Below are positions 47,096 to 57,654 of a DNA stretch of 64,000 nt, piece by piece; the stretch's first letter is position 1, and each line of letters starts with the position of its first letter. Position numbers and translations under genes: made by a program. The notes beneath the pieces were generated by a model. It was not told the DNA's origin. It ran no database searches and saw only the letters and a list, made by a program, of their open reading frames with translations. This DNA comes from Pinus tabuliformis (lineage: Eukaryota > Streptophyta > Pinopsida > Pinales > Pinaceae), in the NCBI GenBank assembly GCA_031772625.1, contig CM062814.1, forward strand, positions 819,586,757 to 819,650,756. The letters are read 5' to 3'.

Positions 47096-48163
47096 ATGGA
47101 AAAAACCACCATGTGCCACAAAACCTCCAAAGGTGTAATCATGTGCCAAAAAATTCCAAAAAGGGACACAGAGTTGGCCAAAAAACTAGGATTGGAGGTT
47201 CATAATCATCCAATCCCATATCCATTGGAATGGGTAAATAAGGATGCAGAAATCAAGGTAACAAAATACTGTAAAATGAAATTTGCTATCAGTGCTAATT
47301 TTATTGATGAAGTAGAATTAGTAGTTCCACTTGATGTATGTGGAGTGGTGTTTGGGAATACCTATATGTACAAACATGATGCAATCTTCATGTGGAAAAC
47401 CAATCAATTATTTCTTATCAAGGACAAAATATCCTTCACCATCAACATACACAAAGGAAAGTCTAAAATTTAACTGGTAAGCTCCAACCAAGCCAAGGAA
47501 CAAATTAGTTCTAGCAAGAAGTATGTTTTACTATTTTTAAGAGAAAATTGGTCTCTAGAAGAGTCAGTGAGAGAAAAGGCATCCTTGGAGGGGTTCATCA
47601 AGCAACAAACATAACAACTAGAAGAGTTTCTACATGTATACACAAGATTGAGCTAAGAGCCAAAAGGGCTACCACCTAAGGGAGAAGTGGATCACAAGAT
47701 CTAACTATTGTCGGGCTCTCCATTACCAAACATCGGGTTGTACACGATTGCCTATAATAGAAGTAAATGAGGTGAATACAAAATTATAACAACTACTGGA
47801 ACATGGTCTTATTTGGACAAGTATCTCATCGTGTGGGTCAACCATCATAATTGTGCCTAAGAAGGATGGTATTTGGCGAATGTGCATTGATTATAGGGCA
47901 TTGAATAAATTAAGCTCAAAAACGAGTATCCCTTACCAAGTATAGATGATCCATTGGGTCATTTGCAGCGAGAAAAATACTTCACCATGTTGAACTTAAA
48001 TTAGGATATCACCAGGTTCTAGTCAAAGAAGAAGATATCTGGAAAATCGCCTTCAAAAACCAGACAAAGTTTGTATGAGTGATTAATCATGCCATTTGGT
48101 CTATGTCATGCACCAGCTACATTCATGAGATTAATGAATGACATATTGTTCCCTTTTCTACAT
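47096..48163 (+). pseudogene. Gypsy protease-RT fragment
   Basis: The open segment 47160-47473 reads KKLGLEVHNHPIPYPLEW, FAISANFIDEVELVVPLDVC and GVVFGNTYMYKHDAIF. This is the C-terminal half of a Gypsy retropepsin (hydrophobic-GxPY/TYM strand). Beyond the stop, fragments in changing frames keep the RT order: EPKGLPPKGEVDHKI, PKKDG and MCIDYRALNK, YPLPSIDD, and MPFGLCHAPATFMRLMND near 48090-48135. The reading ends at 48163 just before the YLDD motif, where a CACTA-like terminus begins. It differs from F and H in sequence and is highly decayed. Confidence 0.85.
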
Positions 48164-48239
48164 TAACTACAAGGAAAATACCTTCTAGAGGACGTTATAA
48201 TGGACGATTTTAGTGTTATAAAATTGGAAAATTTATCCA

Positions 48240-48900
48240 AAAAAACATCTACTAAAACCTCTGTTTGGGATAGCAGAGGTTTTAACGGAACTTCATCACA
48301 ACTGAAAAAATCTTGGTGACCGGAGGTTCTAGTGGATGTTTTTTTTTTCGGTGCGGTTAATGGAACAAGTAGAATTGGTGTGCTACATACATAAAAGAAC
48401 ATGGAGGCATACATAATTAGAATCTCTGAGGCGTTGAATGAAAATAATATCAGTGTGTAATGTATACCACATTTATGCTAAGAGATAAAAAAGCATCGGG
48501 GCGTTCTTTTAAGGAATGGCACCAAGGCACACAAAAAATAATCATTGTGTCGGTGCTTTTTTTTAACTTGAAATGCCAATGCGTATCGTCGGTACAAAGG
48601 CCCTGGTGCACTATTTATACAAAAGGATCGGTGTTGTTAGTTTTCATAAAGCACCGGGCTAAAAATAAATTTTGTAGGGTCAGAGAGTTAGTTATATGAA
48701 ATCATTGGTGCATTAAAAATTACAATGCACCAGGGTGTTAATCTCAAATAGGATCGGTGCTTGAAGTGATAAGCACATTGGTGCTCTTGTTTTCTTAAAA
48801 GGCACCGAGCATGCAAAAAGATGTCACAGTGCTTTTATATAACACAATACATCGGTGCTTTTTTATGTTATAGACGCACCGATTTTTTGAATGAGATTTT
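48240..48900. repeat. Left subterminal CGGTGC/GCACCG repeats
   Basis: At least ten short motifs occur, such as TCGGTGC near 48549, ATCGGTGC near 48755 and 48855, GCACCGGG near 48651, GCACCGAG near 48808 and GCACCGAT near 48878. They appear in both orientations at irregular spacing. No coding frame is preserved. Confidence 0.7.
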
Positions 48901-49219
48901 ATCTTTTTGGGAAACATTGACCTGTGAAAGTTAAATTATTGCATTTTTTAAAATACGTTATTCATCGAAAAATCGACATATATCTTATAACGATATTCAT
49001 ATAAATTAAAATTTGATTAGTGCATTCATATATAATTTTTGGATTAATTTGTTATATTATCAAATTTCACATCTCTTCATTATAATATAAAATCATCCAT
49101 ATATTTAATCATTGGTGTAACATTTCACAGCAACATTGGATAACACAATAGAATAAATTAAAATGTATTTTATTATATATCAATAAGAGGCTCTTTTTCA
49201 AACAAAATGGGATTGTTGT

Positions 49220-49552
49220 TGTTATGAAACCAGCTCAGAAAAAGATAGAAAATATAGATGAATTCCTTAGAATTCAGCATCTTCGAGGGGGCAACCTCCT
49301 TTACATTACACAAATGAATAATTCTTAGATGATACAAATGAAAATGCCTCATTTCTATATATAGGAGTCTAAGGGGCCATAATATAATCAGAGCCGACAT
49401 AACAATAATAATGTAAGGGAACAATAATAACAATAGTGGGCTTCTATGGGGCACAATAGTAACAATATGGGCACTACATGGGTACATCAATATAATAAGG
49501 GGGTTGTACTAATAACAATAAGGTGTTACACTAGTAGTATAGGGGCCTAACA
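49220..49552 (-). repeat. 3' LTR of F minus copy
   Basis: 333 bp. Plus-strand ends are TGTTATGAAACC and GGGGCCTAACA. Confidence 0.93.
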
Positions 49553-49559
49553 TGCCCCT

Positions 49560-50230
49560 CTCCTTCAAAAAGTGTTGTCCTAAACGCTTGAGTAGTTCTT
49601 GATGCTTCTGTATAAAATTCTTGTCCTCCCATGTGGAATCTTCAGCGGGTAAGTTCTTCCACTTGATGAGATACTCTGAAATTGATCGATTTCATAGTTG
49701 TCGAGTTCTTGTTTCTGTGACTGCTCCAGGTTCCAATATGATTTTTCCTTCCTCTTCAATTTCTAGCAATATTGTTTGAATTGGGATCTTTTGCAACTTT
49801 TGAATAAGTGGCCATGCTTCTTCGTCCTTCTTCCATTCATCCCTTGCTTCATTTATCCAATCTGGTTGGATAATAGAAATAACACAAAACAATGCTTCCA
49901 CATCCTCATCCTTTCTTGAGAGTGCATCTGCAACAAAAAATTTCTTCCCTTTTCTATAGATGATGTCAAAGTCATAACCCAACATATTTGTGACCCATTT
50001 TTCTATTCTTCTAAAGATAATATTTGTTCTAAAAAGTATTTAAGACTATCATGATCCATTTTTACCTTGAAGTGTCTTCCCATTGGATAAGGTCGCCATT
50101 TCTTAAGCGCATGTAGTATTTCCAACATTTCCTTCTCATAAATAGCTTGCTTGAGATGTAGCCGTAAAAATACCCAATCATCTACATCAAATGTTTTTTC
50201 ACTGCGATGTTGATCTACTTGTTGTTTCAT
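49560..50230 (-). pseudogene. Shuffled integrase tail, RNase H and chromodomain of F minus copy
   Basis: Read on the minus strand, 50230-50145 is integrase C-terminal sequence (HRSEKTFDVDDWVFLRL). It joins directly to RNase H at about 50145 (YEKEMLEILHALKKW, MDHDSLKYFLEQ), which continues after a short break to 49760 (MLGYDFDIIYRKGKKFFVAD, ALSRKDED). At about 49800 it joins the post-integrase linker and chromodomain (EEEGKIILEPGAV, then the KWKNLP and STWED pattern to 49600). In an intact chromovirus RNase H precedes integrase, so the order here is inverted. Confidence 0.8.
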
Positions 50231-50236
50231 TCGATT

Positions 50237-50647
50237 CTACACCAAAGTGGTGTTATCCTTTAAAAGTTGGAGAACTTGTTGTTGATGCTCGATGTGATCT
50301 TTCACTGCTTGAACCTTTTTCTTCTTGATATGTCCTTCTATCTTGAGAGTTTGAGGAGTGGTAATTTCTTCCAATGCTTTACAAGATATGGTCGGATTCA
50401 TTTCTTGATGCTCGATGTGATCTTTCACTTCTTGAGCATTTTTCTTCTTGATATGTCCTTCTATCTTGATAGTTTGAGGAGTGGTAATTCTGGCCAATGC
50501 ATTACAAGATATGGTTGTATTCATTTCTTCTTTCTCGATGTGATATTTCACTTCTTGAACCTTTTTCTTCTTGATATGTCCTTCTATCTTGAGAGTTTCA
50601 GGAGTGGTAATTCTTGCCAATGCTTTACAAGATATGGTCAGATTCAT
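50237..50647 (-). repeat. Triplicated protease/integrase fusion unit, 123 bp
   Basis: A continuous minus-strand frame has three tandem 41-residue units. Each starts MNxTISCxAL, followed by ITTP and IEGHIKKK, and ends EVKDHIEHQE or similar. The first ~28 residues are the N-terminal part of the F protease. The last ~13 match the integrase segment VVEYHIEHQQQ of the plus copy. The protease D-S-G is absent. The units differ by point changes, so the triplication is not very recent. Confidence 0.88.
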
Positions 50648-50698
50648 TTCTTCTTTCTCTGGGGTTGGTTCCTGGTGTATATCCTCTTCTTTTGATGT

Positions 50699-51361
50699 TT
50701 ATTGATCATTTTCTTCCTCCTCTTCATACTCTATGTAAAATAATTTCTTCTCGGCACACTTATGACCTTTAGTGCATCTGCTATCACAATTGTAACAAAG
50801 CCTTTTTTCTCTTTTTTCTTCCAATTGTTGTGGTGTAACCCTTGTAGGTTGTGGAAGGCTAAGAGAAACAACACTTCCATCTTTATAGTTGTGAGGGGTA
50901 GACTTTCTTGTTGCCATAATTTTACTTTCCACTATGTAACAAAGCCCTTTTACTCTTTCCAATTGTTGTGGTGTTTCTCTAAAGAAGGTGTTGCTCTTTG
51001 TATCCTCATAATGTGCTATCATTTCCTCCATGAAAATTGACCACGTAACAAGTTGTTTACGAGAAAAAAGCCCTTTATACCATAAAAATTGATCCGATTC
51101 TAAATATGAAGATGCAATACATACCTTTTGTAACAGTGGTACACCATGTAGATCAAAATATTGCTCCATCTGAAGTATCCAATTTACCGGATCCTTGCCA
51201 TCAAACTTCCTCATATCGCCTTTTCTTGATTTTAGGAGCTCGATTTTGAAATGACTATAACTCTGTAATTTTGGTTCTTCCAGTTCTGAAATTGCGACCT
51301 GTAGTAGCCCTCTGTGTCCTCTTTCTAATGCCACCAGTTGGATCCAAATTGGATTCTCCAA
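50699..51361 (-). pseudogene. Rearranged gag of F minus copy
   Basis: A 220-codon frame has the gag core (VNWILQMEQYFDLHGV, FMEEMIAHYEDTKSNTFF). Then comes a displaced duplicate of the pre-knuckle region (TPQQLERVKGLCYIV), followed by IMATRKSTPHNYKD and the normal TPQQLEEKREKRLCYNCD and KGHKCAEKKLF zinc knuckle. About 70 residues of gag between NTFF and IMATR seen in the plus copy are missing. The frame is open despite the rearrangement. Confidence 0.85.
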
Positions 51362-51799
51362 GGAAGAGTTATGCCAAATCTCCCACGCTAACCTGATTAT
51401 AGACTAGTTCAGTAGAGTGAACTTGTACGACGTACCACGTGTCACTGTTTCAACCTTTGGATCTAAAAAATGTATACAAGAAACTACATTCTGTCTTCGT
51501 TCTCCAACTTCTTACAAAATTTCAATCTGATGCTCAAAACAAAAGTTATGACTATTTTCCCCAAGTCACCTGTTTGGAATGTAATTTAGGAGTTTGCAAA
51601 AAGACCAACTTCCTCAGATCATATCTCCACAAATATTGTGCAAAAAGCTCTGAAATTCAGACCTGAGGTTTAGCGCGATTTTATCTCAAATGGGTTTTTT
51701 GTCACTTTTAAAACGTCGCAGAAAAACATTTATAGCGAAAATGCCACGATGACCTATTTGGAGCAGGGAAACCCTAAAATCCAAAGCTCTGATACCAAA
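51362..51799 (-). other. Leader and primer site of F minus copy
   Basis: Non-coding. TGGTATCAGAGC at 51786-51797 (minus) is an exact initiator tRNA-Met site, two bases from the LTR. Confidence 0.8.
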
Positions 51800-52132
51800 T
51801 GTTATGAAACCAGCTCAGAAAAAGATAGAAAATATAGATGAACGCCTTAGAATTCAGCCTCTTCGAGGGGGCAACCTCCTTTACATTACACAAATGAATA
51901 ATTCTTAGATGATACAAATGAAAATACCTCCTTTCTATATATAGGAGTCTAAGGGGTCATAATATAATCAGAGCCAACCTAACAATAATAATGTAAGGGA
52001 ACAATAATAACAATAGTGGACTTCTATGGGGCACAATAGTAACAATATGGGCACTACATGGGTACATCAATATAATAAGGGGGTTGTAATAATAACAATA
52101 AGGCGTTACACTAGTAGTATAGGAGCCTAACA
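51800..52132 (-). repeat. 5' LTR of F minus copy
   Basis: 333 bp, same ends as 49220-49552. A TATA-like TATATATAG (minus) lies near 51936-51945. Confidence 0.93.
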
Positions 52133-52259
52133 GTTGTTGATAACCCCTTGTCTTTCAATTGGGACACTATGTCCATTACATTAAATAAAAGGTCTAATTT
52201 TCAGAGACAATTATTTCAAAAAATACAACGGCTTGCATTGATATCCAAATATATCATCA

Positions 52260-52988
52260 TTATTCACTGGAACTGTTGCCAGTGCTCAAGCTACTTCCAT
52301 GACTTGGGTTATGTGGACGAATGTTTTGTTGATTGCATCGATTGTTTTCCTCTTCTTGCTCATGTTCCATCTGCAAACTTAAAAATAAAGTGTAATGAGT
52401 GTATCTACATTGGTGAGAATAATGAAAATTGAAATAAATAATATACATCAATGTAAATCGAATAAAAATGTACCATAGCAAGAAGTGACTCATAAATTGT
52501 GCACATGGTTTCAAAACCAAGTCTCATGCCTTGTTGCAACAAGTCTTTTATTGGCGTAGTTCTATACTTTCTTTCCTGCATGTTTTAAACCGCATTATAA
52601 ATCATAGATTTAATATAAAGGATATTTTTGTTCTATTAATTATAAACTCAAAGAAGTAAAACAACATAGATACTTACAAAATCCACAATTAATTTTTGAT
52701 ATGCCAACATATACTCAAAACCCTTATTTAACCCAATGTCAATCAATTCTTTCAATGGCTCTCTTTTGTATGTAAGCACCTATTTAAAGGCATTTAAGGA
52801 TGGTTGTTGGAAAACAACTTAAAATATACAAAAATGAAACCTTAAGTTGTTATAAAGAAAATTTAACAATTACTCACAAACTTTGAAATCAACCATTTTC
52901 TTCCTTGTCGTCCTGTTTTATTTGTTGAATGAGTTCCATCTTGTTTTCTTTTCTACAAGAAAATACTTGAAAATTAAAATTTAATGCT

Positions 52989-53044
<56 letters not shown>

Positions 53045-53212
53045 AAATCAATCATGATTATATACACTTGATGCACATTATTATTAGATGGATCATCGTG
53101 TGATGCAATTAAGTCCATTTCTTTGACCAGCTCCCTATACACTTTTTTGGACATTCCTAATGGCGTGTTTCGCATATTAGCACGTTGATCATTTGGAATT
53201 TTCATAATCTTA
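52260..53212 (-). CDS. Five-exon 3' part of an intron-rich gene inside element J
   Basis: Minus-strand exons inferred by eye: 53212-53068, 52952-52878, 52779-52678, 52575-52474 and 52370-52260. Every intron has GT...AG ends, and the joined reading stays open for about 177 codons to TAA at 52260-52262. Lengths 75, 102, 102 and 111 are all multiples of three. The third and fourth exons are homologous (see findings). The first contains QRANMRNTPLGMSKKVYREL, which resembles the NRxNR...GRKxYxxLxEEM region of Ptta/En/Spm (CACTA) transposase-associated proteins; the next has KRKQDGTHSTNK, similar to its xHKKDGTxVN stretch. The C-terminus is Glu/Asn/Ser-rich. Product identity is tentative; the exon structure is well supported. 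Confidence 0.6.
52992..53042. repeat. (TA)n microsatellite within an intron
   Basis: About 25 TA units between the first two exons of the minus-strand gene. Confidence 0.95.
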
Positions 53213-53349
53213 CTGAAAAAGATAATAAACTATTTTTATAATTATATATGAAAACTAAATATAACAAAATAGATATTAATAAATTAATGGTTTGTAATAA
53301 TATATACATATAATTCTAAAAAATCATTTTATACAATTATGAATATTAC

Positions 53350-54055
53350 CTTTTGAATGATTCTTTTTTGTTGGTGTATGTTTTTGTTATTGCAAGTCTA
53401 ACATGTCTCATTGACCATTTCTCTATAAATGCATCGTGTAGTTTAGATATAATTTAGTTCTTAGAATTATTGGATTGATTTTTGTATTGTAAGTGGAAAG
53501 TATGTCTCTACATTCATTCCACTAGATCCATCATAGTTCTGTAAAAAAATTCCCCCCTTTCATTAACCTCTTGTACCACTCCAGATGAGCTAAGGATCAA
53601 TTCATCGTCATTTACATGTTCTATAATTTTTATTTTCTTAGAAGGACATTGATCTTTTCATTCATTGTTGTTCCCTGTAGAACATTAACCATATATGAAT
53701 TAATATATTGTTTGAAGTATGTTATCTAATATTCTTAAGTATATTATTAATGAAAATTCAAAAAAAAAACATATTGAATAATATTTTTTCATTCACTTGA
53801 TTCATCCATTCCGCAATATTTCTATCTAGCTTTAACCTTCTTCTGCACTTAGATTAGAAATAATCTTATCAACTTTGTTCATTTGCGGCTCTGCATGACA
53901 CACACCATTAACCAATACATATTAGTTAAACTTACATATAACTCAAACATATTAATTTTGTAAAGAATTTACAAAGACCCAACTTTCTCTGCTTTTTTTG
54001 ATGTGCTACCATTGTGTCGATCAATATTTTTGTTACTAGAGACCTTATGAGACAT
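53350..54055 (-). pseudogene. Probable upstream exons of the same gene, degraded
   Basis: A possible first exon starts at ATG 54055 (MSHKVSSNKNIDRHNGSTSK) and ends near 53973 before GTAAAT. A possible second is 53890-53797 after TGCAG. A third, 53674-53350, reads KIIEHVNDDELILSSSGVVQ and HDAFIEKWSMRHVRLAITKT, and its donor joins the 53212 exon in frame (..ESFK-S-KIMK..). The third exon has three in-frame stops and exons one and two do not stay open when joined. The gene is therefore either broken at its 5' side or my exon choices there are wrong. Confidence 0.4.
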
Positions 54056-54099
54056 TTTTTTATCAATATACAACCTGTAGCATTCAATATAGAAGTCAT

Positions 54100-54430
54100 T
54101 AAATATATTTTTAAAATAAATCAAATAATTTTCAGCCAAAAAAGCTTTAGTAACCGGTGTGTTTAGAACATTAAACGCTCCGAGAGTTTAAGTTTAATTG
54201 TTCAACACCGTCATGGAAAAATAATGTTTAAAAATAGTTTTAAATTATTACAATGTGATTTGTAAGGATAAACGCGTTGGAATGATTTAACGGTGCTACT
54301 TGGAAGAGGTGTGTCAGTGCATTAGATTACATTGGGAGCAACGGTTAACAGACTAGATAAAATAAAGCGTTATAATGTGTCGGTGTGTTGTATTACACAG
54401 GGAGCACCGGTGTATTATATTACAGAGGGT
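54100..54430. repeat. Right subterminal repeats of element J
   Basis: Motifs of the same kind as at 48240-48900: ACCGGTGTG near 54154, ACGGTGCT near 54290, GTCGGTGTG near 54379, GCACCGGTG near 54404 and GGTGCACC near 54428. No gene is present. Confidence 0.6.
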
Positions 54431-55350
54431 GCACCATGAAACATATAACCATTTAAGAAAAAAATGGAGACGGCTGATAAGGTTTGGATCTAATTCAATA
54501 GTTAATTCCCTTACTTTACATGTCAAACGCCCTATATATAGTAAGTACATAAACCCATTAAATCTAAAATCCATAAATTGAAAAACCTTAATTGTGAAGT
54601 GGTAGAGGAAGTTAAACCCTAAGGTGAAATTTTGCAGGAAGAAGCAAGGGTTTAAGATAATTATTGAACTTTTTTGTTTTTTATTTGAGTTTTAATTAAA
54701 TTTAAATAGGAAATCATATTGTAAAAAAAAATTACTAGTAAAATCTATAGCAATTTTTTTTATTATAAACGACTTTAATTTTTATTTTCTGAATTGTGAA
54801 TAAATCTAACAAAAAATGTAAAATATTTTAACAATAAAATTTAAGATTTTTGCTATCTAGGGTTTTGAGTGAATCACCATAGCTTTCAACTTCTGATCTT
54901 TCAACGGATCCAAAATATTTTGCAGCTCCACAGTGCTCTCAGTTTGTCTCTCTTGCAAATGATCTCTCTTTTAATTAAAACATACAAAAATTGTAAACTT
55001 TTTTATTAGTAAAATAAACAATACAATTTAAAAAATTTACTACGCATGTTTTTCTCTGAATCACCATAACTTTCGGCTTCTGATCTTCTGAATAGTTCCG
55101 TTGCTCCAAAATATTTTGCTGCTCCAAAGTATTCTGCTACTACATAGTGCTCCTGGTATGTCTCTCTTGCAAATCACTCGCTTGAAATTTTGGGTAAAAT
55201 AATGAAATGGTGAATAAATTTTTACTATTTAAAAGGATTTATGACATTAGATTTCAAAAAATCAATTGTCGCTCATTTTTTAAATTACAAAAAAAAATTA
55301 CACTTCTTTTTTCAATTTCTCTACACATCGATGCATTCAATAGTCAGATG
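54431..55350. other. Spacer with a diverged direct duplication
   Basis: No gene. Two similar segments, about 54862-54965 and 55045-55185, share GAATCACCATA and CTTC-GATCTT, CCAAAATATTTTGC, CTCCA-AGT and TGTCTCTCTTGCAAAT blocks. They look like an old ~185-bp tandem duplication. The true right end of element J and the 5' end of the LINE lie somewhere within this stretch. Confidence 0.5.
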
Positions 55351-55758
55351 GCATTAGGAGGCAAGAGGCGAAAATGGCGACCTAGGGTTTAGAGCTGGTT
55401 TATGGTTTTTTCCTCGCTAGAAATCCATGGTGGGACAGGGCTTTCTCTGTCCCTGCACTACATCTCTTGGGCACTCAGGGGTTGGCCAACACCCAGCTTA
55501 CTATGGTTTTTTAGTTTTTCCTGTTCCATTTTGTTTTGGCATTTCTGGGGTTCTTTGGGTATAGCCTTCCTGTTTTACTCGCCAAAGAGCTTAACCTTTT
55601 CCCTTCGTTTTTTCCTACTCAATCCGTGGTTTCTTCGGGCTCCTCCTTATCCGCAGGCAATTTACGTTCTAGGTAATTTAACCTTTGTTTCCCCTAGATG
55701 GTTTCTAGTCCCCCACCGACTTTCCCTCTGGCAGCTGTCATCCTGTTTCTAGGCGGTT

Positions 55759-57651
55759 ATGGAGGCAAACGTTTTCTCCGCGGCTTCTTCGGAACAGATG
55801 TCGATTTGGTCTCAGACCGGAACCTCTGTGGACGATTTCCTCACCTACGAGCATGAACTAGCTTCTGAAGTGGAAACCCTACCCCCTCTCTCTTAGCAGC
55901 TCAATCCCTCCATCTCGGTTGCTCCTAAAGCTGCGGCGATTCGTGATTTCATGGGACCTTTTCCGCCTAGGGATCCCTTCTCACACGTTTGGGGCGGTAG
56001 CGAGACTGTTTCCCAGGCTCTTCAGCCAGGCACATGACCTCTTCCGGAGGGGTATGCACTGAACAAACCCTCGGTCGAGACCCTAATTGCATCTAACAAC
56101 AGCGCACCGTTTCCTTCAGCGCCTCCTGACCAGGGAACCCCCCCACAAGGAAATTTCACGAATATTGGCATCATTTCAAGGTTCTTTGACAATTTACATG
56201 ATAAAGGTCCTTTGCCGGAGAAAGAACAGACAACATTTGTGGCTGGCCCGGAGGATAGAGCGGCGGCAGCCCCGAACAAGATTTCTTCAGGGCCTTCAAA
56301 GAGGAAGAAACGCCTACCCCTGTGCAACAACGAGCTCTTCTTGAAACTTGCCGAAGACACACCTTTCAGTGAGGCAATGGACTCGGCTGAAAAGGTTCTA
56401 GTTGGACGGGTTAGGGGTAGGCACTATAGTGTCGAACGGTTGCAGAAGTGGACGATGGAGGTCTGGGGACATCACCTGTCGGAACCCCCCCGAGTACAAA
56501 CATTTGTGAGGGGTTGGTTTGCTCTCCGTTTCAAGACCATTGCCCAAACTAATTGGGTCCTCACAACGATTTGGCACATTGACCAGGCACCAGTCCTCCT
56601 TCGCAGATGGACTCCGATGTTCGACCCTGAGACTGAAAAGGAAGGGACTGGTCCGGTTTGGGTTCGACTACCGGGTCTTCTTGTACATTTCTGGTCGGAG
56701 CAGATTTTCAGACAGATTGGGGATGCCATGGGCACGTTCATTACATATGACGAATCATACCTCTCTACAGGGAAAATGGCTTATGCCAGAATCTTAGTTC
56801 ACTTGGACCTCTCTGGTGGACTCCCGGAATTCATCAACATTCAATGGAGGGACTCGTCTCGGAGACAAATGCTGGATTATGAAGGGGTTCCCTTCAGGTG
56901 CAGACGCTACCACAAGGTGGGGCACCTTTTCAAAGATTGCCCACTGAACAAGTGGAATAACAGGCACTCAGAGAGGTATTTGCCCCAGATTTCACCGGTT
57001 CAGGATGCTCTCTCACAGGGAGCCCCCGCCAGAGATGGTTTGCCTCGTGCCACCGATGATTTCCATCGCATATCCACTCCTCTCTCTAGGGGCACTGGCA
57101 CTTTTTCGAGTCAGGTTATGCATTCAGCGGAGCTGGTTGAAAACACTCTGAGGAAGCATGGTCGCCCGCCACTTCGCCCACCTCCTCCGGCTCCTGGTTC
57201 AGCAAGGACAGCCTCGGGTGACTCCTTATCTTCGGGTATGCTTTCCTCTCCCTTACTCGCCTCAAATTGCTTTTCTGATATTCATAAGATAATATCCGAA
57301 CAGTCTTTGAGTTTGGGTTCTAATGTAAATCTGGAGACCCCTGTTCCTTGCAATTGTGCCATCTCCCCTCCCCTCACCGCTTTAGCCCCCACGCCCCCTG
57401 TCCTACTTGATTCCTCCCCCCCGTTGACCACGATCTCTTTGGTGGAGTCTTCTGCCCCTCGATACCTCACCCGGTCTCACTCGAGGCTTTCGTCTATGGA
57501 CCAGGTTGGACTAGACATCCTCCACCCTCCCCCGGCTACCAAATCCTCCCGAGGTTGTCCTTTTGATATTAAAATTGCACAAGCCCAAGTGGATGTTGAC
57601 ATTGCTGTGGGAAAGCAATCCACTATCACTGGGTTCTTAGAGCAAGAATAG
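55759..57651 (+). pseudogene. LINE ORF1, nucleic-acid-binding protein
   Basis: A single frame of 631 codons starts ATG 55759 (MEANVFSAASSEQMSIW) and has in-frame stops at 55894-55896 and 56035-56037. It is then open to TAG 57649-57651. The DUF4283-like core is seen at 56400-56850 (ERLQKWTMEVWG, GWFALRFKTIAQTNWVL, RWTPMFDPE, VWVRLPGLLVHFW). The CCHC knuckle at 56902-56940 reads CRRYHKVGHLFKDC, with the second Cys replaced by Tyr. The C-terminal ~230 residues are Pro/Ser-rich. ORF1 proteins of plant LINEs bind element RNA. The region upstream (55402-55752) is more likely 5' UTR. Confidence 0.88.
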
Positions 57652-57654
57652 CCC

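Larger units (their letters stand above)
49220..52132 (-). mobile_element. Chromovirus F, minus-strand rearranged copy
   Basis: Two 333-bp LTRs (49220-49552, 51800-52132) flanked by the perfect repeat GTTGT (49215-49219, 52133-52137). The tRNA-iMet primer site (TGGTATCAGAGC, 51786-51797 minus) is perfect and the purine tract AAGGAGAGGGGCA lies at 49553-49565. LTRs differ at about 12 positions, so this is the younger of the two long copies. The 2.2-kb interior lacks RT and the integrase core, and its remaining domains are in a non-canonical order. Confidence 0.93.
48164..54430 (-). mobile_element. CACTA-like DNA transposon J (right end uncertain)
   Basis: The left end TAACTACAAGGAAAATACC resembles plant CACTA termini (CACTACAAGAAAA) and lies exactly where the Gypsy RT reading is cut. 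Short CGGTGC/GCACCG motifs in both orientations crowd 48240-48900 and recur at 54100-54430, as subterminal repeats do in CACTA elements. Between them is a minus-strand, intron-rich gene. A chromovirus F copy is nested at 49220-52132; without it the element is about 3.3 kb. No matching right terminal repeat or 3-bp target duplication was found, so class and right boundary are tentative. Confidence 0.5.

Noticed and set aside
52940..52965. CTACAAGAAAATACTTG resembling a CACTA terminal repeat
   Set aside because: On the minus strand it is the polypyrimidine tract and AG acceptor of an exon that keeps the reading frame, and no CACTG end or target duplication is next to it.
55402..55752. 116-codon ORF before LINE ORF1
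   Set aside because: Phe/Leu/Ser-rich frame in the GC-rich LINE 5' region with no motif. ORF1 has its own ATG in another frame at 55759.
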